From positions 2,331,418-2,395,417 of the forward strand of contig NZ_CP050253.1 of NCBI RefSeq assembly GCF_011745665.1: a stretch of DNA of 64,000 bases. Reading direction: 5' to 3'. The number at the start of each line of letters is the position of its first letter. Within the stretch, counting starts at the first letter, position 1. Below the pieces are notes generated by a model. The model was given only the letters and a program-made list of their open reading frames with translations, made no database searches and had not been told where the DNA came from. This DNA comes from Zophobihabitans entericus. GTDB lineage: Bacteria > Pseudomonadota > Gammaproteobacteria > Enterobacterales > Orbaceae. Both the position numbers and the translations under genes were made by a program. Shown here one piece after another: positions 58,813-64,000 of this stretch.

Positions 58813-58864
58813 AACCCTAAAGGGATTAGCCCTATAGGGCGACTCTCTTAATTTACAAAAGAGG
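58813..58864 (+). promoter_or_regulatory. Two-hairpin leader element before DUF1281 gene 3
   Basis: Nested CCC-GGG-CCC-GGG (58815-58839), then CTCTT (58845-58849)/AAGAG (58859-58863) covering the SD GAGG for the ATG at 58873. Confidence 0.68.
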
Positions 58865-58872
58865 AATGAATT

Positions 58873-59790
58873 ATGTCTTTTTGCGCGAATCGTCTTGTTA
58901 TTACTGCTACAGCTCCAAGAATGGAGTTTATCAAAGGTTTTTTTGGTTGGTCTGATAGTGTTGGGCCAGTTTATCCTGCCCATAAAATTGCTCTTAATCA
59001 GAGTCTAAAGTTTATTCTTTCTGGTTTTGCCGGTATTGTGAAAAACTTAGAGATACCTGAACGTCAAGAGGCACTGAGTTCTGAGCAAAAAAAAGCTGAA
59101 ATGGCTGGAAGTCTGGCCTATTCATCCTGGCTTAATTTATTTCTCATTAACCAGCCCTTAACCAGTGCTACATGTGTCAAAATCAACGAGCTGTACCAGC
59201 AAAGTAAATTAAGTCAAATCAAATGGGTTGACTTAACCGTTAATCAAAAAGAGCTTATTGAGTTCTATTTAAGAACCGGCTCTTCAGATTGGTTTGGCCT
59301 TTCTAAAGTTCTTGCCAGTTCAGAAGTCGCGAACATTTGGGACAACATTTTAGAAGATATCCCGATGATGAGTAAACTTGATTTAAGATCGATTATTCCA
59401 ACATCCATACAGTCTGAAATCAATGCTAATCTTAATTTGTTTAATGAGATACCTAGCCGACACGATTTCTATATCGACCAGTATGGTACGGAAATCGTGG
59501 AAATAGATTCATTAGAAATTCAAAAAAAAGGTTTTCAAATGATTATTGACTTTGATACACCTCTGACACAAGTGAATGAACAAGTCATTACAGAGCTTTC
59601 TAAACTTTTTCTATGTACTGTTGAGCATTATGCTTCTATGCAACAAAGTAATTACTGCTGTTACGTGAAAGCAGACAATGGTAATTGTCTTGCTGTACTC
59701 GATGACAACATTGAGAAAGATGAACAAGGTAATGTGATTGGTCCAAGTTTTATTATGTGTAATGTGGCTCATTACGGTAAAGACGACTAA
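58873..59790 (+). CDS. Api92-like/DUF1281 family protein, paralogue 3
   Basis: 305 residues: SFCANRLVITATAPRMEFIKGFFGW, ALNQSLKFILSGFAGIVKN, SSDWFGLSKVLASSE, LRSIIPTSIQSEIN, MIIDFDTPLTQ, FLCTVEHYA. The C-terminal segment (EQGNVIGPSFIMCNVAHYG) is absent from paralogue 2 but partly matched in paralogue 4 (IGPEYILDQL). Confidence 0.84.
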   Translation: MSFCANRLVITATAPRMEFIKGFFGWSDSVGPVYPAHKIALNQSLKFILSGFAGIVKNLEIPERQEALSSEQKKAEMAGSLAYSSWLNLFLINQPLTSATCVKINELYQQSKLSQIKWVDLTVNQKELIEFYLRTGSSDWFGLSKVLASSEVANIWDNILEDIPMMSKLDLRSIIPTSIQSEINANLNLFNEIPSRHDFYIDQYGTEIVEIDSLEIQKKGFQMIIDFDTPLTQVNEQVITELSKLFLCTVEHYASMQQSNYCCYVKADNGNCLAVLDDNIEKDEQGNVIGPSFIMCNVAHYGKDD

Positions 59791-59811
59791 GTTTATATCA
59801 ATTCTATTTCT

Positions 59812-59868
59812 AACCCTTGGGGTATTCTTGCCCTCATGGGCTTTGAATATCCCTTTTCTTTTTAAAGG
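59812..59868 (+). promoter_or_regulatory. Two-hairpin leader element before the 59876 gene
   Basis: AACCC-TT-GGGG...CCC...GGG nested fold (59812-59840), then CCTTT (59852-59856)/AAAGG (59864-59868), the latter being the SD. Confidence 0.65.
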
Positions 59869-59875
59869 AACACTC

Positions 59876-60505
59876 ATGGATATTCAAAGTATTGTCAGTT
59901 TAAAAGATTTGGCTTTAAAAAAGTCTCTTACCCTACCAGCTTCAATTTTAGATAAAAAAATTGAGTTGTTTTACCCCGAAGCCATCAAAAATGATGAATT
60001 TACACTCCATTATAATGAAGACGAGGAAATACTGACGCTTCACTATATGCAATATGACCCATTTGCAGATGACTATTGGGAATTTACTGATGTCGGTGAG
60101 TTCATCACTAAAGTGACAGATGAGTTGATTGAGTCATTAACTGAACAAAACAAACCGTTTTTTCAAATTGCGACTTATGAACACGGTACTGTTTATCATT
60201 ATCCTATTGCATCAAGCGCAGATGTCTGTACTTGCCGTTGGGATACTCGCTTTGGTGGTGTGTTTGTCCCTTCTGAGTGGTTTATTCAAGATTGTGAAAA
60301 CAACCAAGCTACTATGCTTGAGCGTTTAAAGTCTATCTTTTCAGCCTATTCTGACTGGTGTAATGGTGAGGTCTATGTACTTAAAAGCGATACTTACCAT
60401 TTTAAACACTCAAATCAGGATGTCATTTTTATTGATGATTCGGATTGTACAAGCAACTATATTGGCTATTCCAGTACCTTGAATGAGTTACAACAACTTA
60501 TTTAA
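59876..60505 (+). CDS. ICE/plasmid accessory protein, unknown function
   Basis: 209 residues from ATG 59876 (AAAGGAA SD); the frame is open further upstream, but that part would pass through the leader hairpins. The C-terminal region WCNGEVYVLKSD...DDSDCTSNYIGYS resembles the NGEVYG...DSCWG region seen in many ICE and plasmid hypotheticals. An acidic central region (YNEDEEILTLHYMQYDPF) precedes it. Function unknown. Confidence 0.68.
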   Translation: MDIQSIVSLKDLALKKSLTLPASILDKKIELFYPEAIKNDEFTLHYNEDEEILTLHYMQYDPFADDYWEFTDVGEFITKVTDELIESLTEQNKPFFQIATYEHGTVYHYPIASSADVCTCRWDTRFGGVFVPSEWFIQDCENNQATMLERLKSIFSAYSDWCNGEVYVLKSDTYHFKHSNQDVIFIDDSDCTSNYIGYSSTLNELQQLI

Positions 60506-60518
60506 TTCTCATTTTCTT

Positions 60519-60578
60519 AACCCACAGGGGCATTCACCCCCTTTGGGATGCTCCTATTTTTTATATTTTAAGGAGTAT
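60519..60578 (+). promoter_or_regulatory. Two-hairpin leader element before the 60582 gene
   Basis: AACCC-ACA-GGGG-CATTCA-CCCC-CTTT-GGG (60519-60547), then CTCCT (60551-60555)/AGGAG (60571-60575), extendable to ATGCTCCT/AGGAGTAT with one G-T pair. AGGAG is the SD. Confidence 0.7.
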
Positions 60579-60581
60579 TTT

Positions 60582-61025
60582 ATGACTCAGGTTTTTTATG
60601 TTCCCGGCTCAACTGGTTTTATAGATATGGTACGTCATTCTGAAACGGATGATGAGCCACATGGTCTTTATAGTGGTCAACCTTTAAGCGTAAAGAAACA
60701 ACAGTATCCTAACTTAATTGTTGATACAGAAGAAAATGTAATGAATGCCATTCGAGCCGCAGCCAGAACTTCTCCGAAAGAGATTTCAGAAGAAGATTAT
60801 TGGAATGCCTTGGAATGTTTACCTCCTGTCGGTTTTTGTGGTGATCGTCAAAGCAGTTCATTTAAATTTCTTGAGGGGTATACATTAGATATCACTTATA
60901 TTTATGTAAAAGTATTACATGAAAATAAATACCGATATTTTGAGTTCTTAGATGTAGAAACGCTTACCCATCAAGAAATCATGGCGATCATTCATGAAAG
61001 CAATGTACTGACCGTTCACAATTAG
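60582..61025 (+). CDS. ICE accessory protein, DUF1419-like features
   Basis: 147 residues: VFYVPGSTGFIDMV near the start and EEDYWNALECLPPVGF in the middle. The latter recalls the LPP pattern of DUF1419 plasmid/ICE proteins; the match is not certain. Start at ATG 60582 with AAGGAG 6 nt upstream. Confidence 0.62.
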   Translation: MTQVFYVPGSTGFIDMVRHSETDDEPHGLYSGQPLSVKKQQYPNLIVDTEENVMNAIRAAARTSPKEISEEDYWNALECLPPVGFCGDRQSSSFKFLEGYTLDITYIYVKVLHENKYRYFEFLDVETLTHQEIMAIIHESNVLTVHN

Positions 61026-61049
61026 AACACACTAATTATTATTTTTTTA

Positions 61050-61101
61050 ACAGTCCATAGGGATCAGCCTATGGGCTGTATCCCTTGATTGATATTCAAG
61101 G
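61050..61101 (+). promoter_or_regulatory. Two-hairpin leader element before the 61110 gene
   Basis: A 12-bp hairpin ACAGTCCATAGG/CCTATGGGCTGT (61050-61079, one G-T pair) in place of the nested fold, then CCTTGA (61083-61088)/TCAAGG (61096-61101), which contains the start of the SD AAGGAG. Confidence 0.7.
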
Positions 61102-61109
61102 AGATGATT

Positions 61110-61931
61110 ATGTTAGACAAACAACGAGTAAAAACAGAATTACCCCTACTGATTATGTTTCACCTTCCTCTTTATCAGGGTCATTATGACTATAAAATCA
61201 TTGATGATAGCCCTAAAACACTTGTTAAAGACTTCGCTCCAAAACCGATACAAGGAGTCGTTGTCAATAAACTACTTGATGGTTCATTAGTCATTAAAAC
61301 AGGTGAAAGAGCATTTTGTTTGGTTGAGCACACTTTACTGAAGAATATTCCCCAAATCGGTGATGAAGTACGTTTTATGCCCTATACAAAAAGAGATTTT
61401 GATGGAGAGTTTGTTATCCCCAAAAACACTTTACTTATCGAAGCCAATGGAAAGTTTTATCAAGAAAAACAAATGGTCGACTGTTCGGATAAAGTTTACC
61501 TACCTTTTTCATCTTATCGTTCTCGTTTAAGAGAGCTTAAAAATAAACTGGAAGAATTACGTGCTTCAGATGAAACGCGGCGCATAGCGCACATGCTTGT
61601 TGATGCTCATGCTCAAAACTTTTCATTAGAAGAACGATATAACCATTCTTTTGCCAAGCCTTTTTATAAGAAGAAAAAACCGTATATTCCGCCTTCTATC
61701 TCCTTTGATGTTTCTACAACAAAGTTTGAAGGACGTGTGGTGCTTTATTACCAAGAAAAAGAACAGCGTTTTGCGGTTCAATTAATCAAGGAGAATAACA
61801 TCTTTCTTGATTTAGCTTTAAGCAGTCCTGATTTAGATTCAATTGGCTTTATTTTGGAACAACTCATTGATGATGGCAGTTGGAAAAAAATAAAAATTGA
61901 AGTATTAAACAAAAAGATACCTTTATGTTAA
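61110..61931 (+). CDS. ICE accessory protein with KfrB-like features, copy 1
   Basis: 273 residues. The segment GVVVNKLLDGSLVIKTGERAFCLVEHTLL...PQIGDEVRFMPY is reminiscent of KfrB-type domains. Its C-terminal FDVSTTKFEGRVVLYY...LEQLIDDGSWKKIKIEV is closely matched by the partial gene at 63194, so the two are paralogues. Function unknown. SD AAGGAG; start ATG 61110. Confidence 0.68.
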   Translation: MLDKQRVKTELPLLIMFHLPLYQGHYDYKIIDDSPKTLVKDFAPKPIQGVVVNKLLDGSLVIKTGERAFCLVEHTLLKNIPQIGDEVRFMPYTKRDFDGEFVIPKNTLLIEANGKFYQEKQMVDCSDKVYLPFSSYRSRLRELKNKLEELRASDETRRIAHMLVDAHAQNFSLEERYNHSFAKPFYKKKKPYIPPSISFDVSTTKFEGRVVLYYQEKEQRFAVQLIKENNIFLDLALSSPDLDSIGFILEQLIDDGSWKKIKIEVLNKKIPLC

Positions 61932-62018
61932 TCCTCTTTGGGGCGTGAAATCTACATGTCCCAATTCTTATTTCTTGCCCCTTGTTTATTTCTAATCAAC
62001 CAAAATGAGCCTGTCTTA

Positions 62019-62144
62019 GTCGATGTATTCGACAAGCCCAGGCAGTCTTTAGGTCTTCAAAGCTGCGGTATCTTTTCAAGATATTGACCATTGCCAGCTC
62101 GTCAAGCACTCAATACACGAGCGATTATCAATTTGATAAGAGTG
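62019..62144 (+). ncRNA. Structured leader L4 of DUF1281 gene 4 (with pseudoknot)
   Basis: P1 GTCGA/TCGAC (62019-62033); P2 GCAGT/GCTGC (62042-62066); GCGG then P3 GTATCTT/AAGATAT (62068-62084). P2-loop GGTC (62052-62055) pairs GACC (62086-62089). P4 GCTCGT/ACGAGC (62097-62122) holds CACTC, which pairs GAGTG (62140-62144) across TTATCA/TGATAA. L3 has CACCC/GGGTG at the same place: a compensatory change. The ATG follows 30 nt downstream with GAGGAG as SD; there is no two-hairpin element here. Confidence 0.8.
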
Positions 62145-62173
62145 TTTTTATTTTTTTATTAGAGGAGTTCGTT

Positions 62174-63097
62174 ATGAATTGCTGTCTCAATCGTTGGTAT
62201 ATATCAGCGCCTACTTACAAAATGAAGCCCATTAATGTGTTTCTTGGTTTAGATAAACTTGATAATGATCCGTATTATGCGTTTTTATTTGCCATTAAAA
62301 GAAGCATAAAAATTTATGTTGCTGGTTGTGCTGGCATATTAAAGCCAGTAACAACTATATATAACGCACCAAACACTGAGATTATCAGTCATGGCATTGG
62401 TGAAATTACGCCAGAAAATACCGCATTTTCATACTGGTTATCCTTTCTGATTTCTGATTGCCCTTTAGATAGCATCTATAGTGGCATGATTGGTGATTTA
62501 TATTATGAAACTGGTTTATTGAATTTGGCTTGGGAATTTATGCCAAAAGAACAGCAAACTATTATTCATGAACTGTTTAAGCGTAATAGTTTTAGCTGGT
62601 TTAAATTGAACACGCCAATTAGCTTAGAAGATGCGGGTTGTTTATGGTATTCATTGGATGACCCTGTTTGTCAGTTTGTCCCATTTGATTTGCGATATTT
62701 TATGCCAACGACTTTAGCTAAAGAGATTTTGAGTGAAAGTAGTTGTGATATCGAAAATAATCCAAGTTTTCAGCGTTATTTTGAACACTATGGTGTAGAG
62801 CAATCTCAATTCAAAATCATGAAACATCAATTAAATGATAATTCGACCATGATTGAGTTTGATACTGATAATACGTCATTATTGCCAGAAGTTATTAAGC
62901 AGTTTTCACAAAGGTATCAATGCAAATTAACGTATTATTACTTTTCTCTTAAATATGATTTTTGCGGCAAAGTGATTGCTCAAAAAGGTCAGCTAATAGA
63001 GGAGCGTGCGGATGAACTTCATTACACATACTCTTCAGATGGCGATGAAAAGAAGTTAATTGGCCCTGAATATATCCTTGACCAATTGATCTTATAA
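62174..63097 (+). CDS. Api92-like/DUF1281 family protein, paralogue 4
   Basis: 307 residues from ATG 62174; the frame extends upstream through leader L4, which I exclude. CCLNRWYISAP, FAIKRSIKIYVAGCAGILKPV, AFSYWLSFL, LRYFMPTTLAKEIL, TMIEFDTDNTS and YQCKLTYYYF show the family. Most like paralogue 2 in the first half. Confidence 0.84.
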   Translation: MNCCLNRWYISAPTYKMKPINVFLGLDKLDNDPYYAFLFAIKRSIKIYVAGCAGILKPVTTIYNAPNTEIISHGIGEITPENTAFSYWLSFLISDCPLDSIYSGMIGDLYYETGLLNLAWEFMPKEQQTIIHELFKRNSFSWFKLNTPISLEDAGCLWYSLDDPVCQFVPFDLRYFMPTTLAKEILSESSCDIENNPSFQRYFEHYGVEQSQFKIMKHQLNDNSTMIEFDTDNTSLLPEVIKQFSQRYQCKLTYYYFSLKYDFCGKVIAQKGQLIEERADELHYTYSSDGDEKKLIGPEYILDQLIL

Positions 63098-63125
63098 GTT
63101 GTCTTAAATCGTTGTACTTAGTTTT

Positions 63126-63190
63126 TTAACCCATTGGGGCATTTCCCCACAGGGTTAATGTCCCTAATTTTTTATTTCTTAGAGGACATT
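63126..63190 (+). promoter_or_regulatory. Two-hairpin leader element before the 63194 gene
   Basis: Clearest example: TTAACCC (63126-63132)/GGGTTAA (63152-63158) enclosing GGGG/CCCC (63136-63148), then AATGTCC (63157-63163)/GGACATT (63184-63190). The second hairpin covers the SD GAGGA. The two hairpins share AA, so they are adjacent or mutually exclusive. Confidence 0.75.
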
Positions 63191-63193
63191 ATC

Positions 63194-64000
63194 ATGTTAA
63201 ATCGCGAAACATTATCAGAAAAATATAAAGTAACTCTTTGGGGACGCAAAGCCAAAGTCCCTAAAGCAATCACCATTAATTACATTGATGGTTTTGCTTT
63301 AGGTAAAGGTATATTTGGACAAAGTGTAGACCCATCCCCATTTGAGGGCGAAGTTATTATTGTCGAAGAACAAGTGGTCATCGTACAGGCAAAAAAAAAT
63401 GAGTTTTATATCATTGATCAAACCTTTATGAGTCAAGTACCGGAAGTTGGCGACAAAATTGCAGTCAACCCTTATTTCAGAAAAATGTTTAATGGGCAAC
63501 GAATCAACAGTAAACATACACAATTGACTCAATATATGAATGGAGATTGTTTTGAAGCAAATTCAGCATTGCTTGGAGGAACGATATCCCATATACCCGG
63601 AAATAAAGTGAATAACCCTCAACTAAAGTATTTAGTTGATTATTTGGAAAACACTAAATTATCGGATGGTTATCGTAGTGTCACTCATATGTTGTTTGAT
63701 GCAAAAGCAACAAATTTTATTGCAGTTGATCCTGTATCTGAGTCTGATCCAACTGAACCTAGCTTACAGTTTACTGTGGATACCGCTAAGTTTAAGGGGA
63801 ATGTGAAAATTATTGCTCATGAAAATGATAATAATTTTTTCTCACCCAATCAGTTTACAGTCTATTTGACTGATCACGCTGGTAGTGAACAGATGCTCGA
63901 AACGGATGATAAAAGCTTATACAAATTGTTAGATGAAATGATTGATGATGGTAGCTGGAATACGATAGCTGTCAATATCATCAAAAAAGCACCTAAAAAA
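63194..64000 (+). CDS. ICE accessory protein with KfrB-like features, copy 2 (3' end outside window)
   Basis: 269 codons to the window edge without a stop. Matches the 61110 product in the GEVIIVEEQVVIVQA...VPEVGDKIAVNPY block, in HMLFDAKATNF (the other has HMLVDAHAQNF), and in LQFTVDTAKFKGNV...MIDDGSWNTIAV. It has a longer insertion in the middle. SD GAGGA within a hairpin; start ATG 63194. Confidence 0.7.
   Translation, partial: MLNRETLSEKYKVTLWGRKAKVPKAITINYIDGFALGKGIFGQSVDPSPFEGEVIIVEEQVVIVQAKKNEFYIIDQTFMSQVPEVGDKIAVNPYFRKMFNGQRINSKHTQLTQYMNGDCFEANSALLGGTISHIPGNKVNNPQLKYLVDYLENTKLSDGYRSVTHMLFDAKATNFIAVDPVSESDPTEPSLQFTVDTAKFKGNVKIIAHENDNNFFSPNQFTVYLTDHAGSEQMLETDDKSLYKLLDEMIDDGSWNTIAVNIIKKAPKK

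Larger units (their letters stand above)
36394..64000 (+). mobile_element. PFGI-1/ICEHin1056-type integrative conjugative element (left part)
   Basis: Starts at the 3' end of tRNA-Gly and runs past the right edge. Support: tyrosine integrase next to the tRNA, then the ordered set ParB, DUF2857, STY4528-like, PFL_4669-type, DUF3158, SSB and TopB characteristic of this ICE group, followed by Api92-like/DUF1281 genes and cargo. The precise att core cannot be fixed without the right end; a duplicate of the tRNA-Gly 3' sequence is predicted there. No relaxase or type IV secretion gene is in view. ParA and DnaB-like genes often seen beside parB are absent. Confidence 0.9.

Overview
The window reads as the chromosome of an AT-rich gammaproteobacterium. 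The housekeeping blocks keep enterobacterial order: hemA-prfA-prmC-kdsA with divergent lolB-ispE, rnm-yciO-rluB, artP-artJ-artQ-artM, and uvrC-pgsA followed by tRNA-Leu(UAA) and tRNA-Gly(GCC). Low G+C, small intergenic spaces and the gene content suggest an Orbaceae-type bee-gut symbiont (Gilliamella-like). That placement is an inference from gene order and composition; no rRNA is present to confirm it.

Positions 1-36.4 kb are core genome: a partial RNA helicase gene (hrpA), pyruvate kinase, the polyphosphate pair ppk1-ppx, RNA and translation functions (rluB, yciO, rnm, rraB, prmC, prfA), KDO and haem synthesis, outer-membrane lipoprotein sorting, a sugar-acid locus (enolase-superfamily dehydratase, MFS carrier, divergent LysR regulator), sbcB, a LrgA/LrgB pair, sanA, a complete arginine ABC transporter with an ArgR-type operator, uvrC and pgsA. 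Between these lie islands of accessory sequence. The 10.2-12.6 kb stretch holds a decayed membrane-protein gene, a lipoprotein gene, an H-NS-like gene next to a degenerate copy of a tRNA-Gly 3' end, and a YjbR-family gene interrupted by one in-frame stop. Six copies of a 73-74 nt palindromic intergenic repeat occur only in this left part (4.2-16.7 kb). Compensatory base changes between copies show that the fold is conserved.

From 36.4 kb to the right edge is the left part of an integrative conjugative element (ICE) of the PFGI-1/ICEHin1056 type, inserted at the 3' end of tRNA-Gly. Its order is tyrosine integrase, hypothetical, double-AlpA regulator, ParB, DUF2857, STY4528-like replication protein, PFL_4669-type protein, DUF3158, SSB and topoisomerase III. 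Next comes a cargo and accessory region: a cytosine methyltransferase split at an A9 run, a Com-like zinc finger with a PAPS-reductase-like PP-loop protein, and four paralogues of the Api92-like (DUF1281) family. An Rhs polymorphic toxin with its immunity gene and a Sel1-repeat gene lie on the opposite strand. No transfer genes or right att site are in the window, so the element continues past 64 kb.

The most interesting signal is at RNA level in the ICE. All four DUF1281 paralogues are preceded by one structured leader architecture (hairpin P1, stem P2 with a GC closing end, then GCGGTA and hairpin P3). It is supported by multi-position covariation, and two copies carry an extra covarying pseudoknot. 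Independently, six of the genes between 51.6 and 63.2 kb have a two-hairpin leader: a nested CCC/GGGG/CCCC/GGG fold followed by a hairpin that buries the Shine-Dalgarno sequence. Simpler SD- or start-codon-burying hairpins precede three further ICE genes. Together this looks like a regulon of translationally gated accessory genes. A second signal is an array of palindromes inside the STY4528-like gene, conserved in two reading frames and spaced by near-integral helix turns, next to a perfect 17-bp inverted repeat. This is a plausible replication-origin region.
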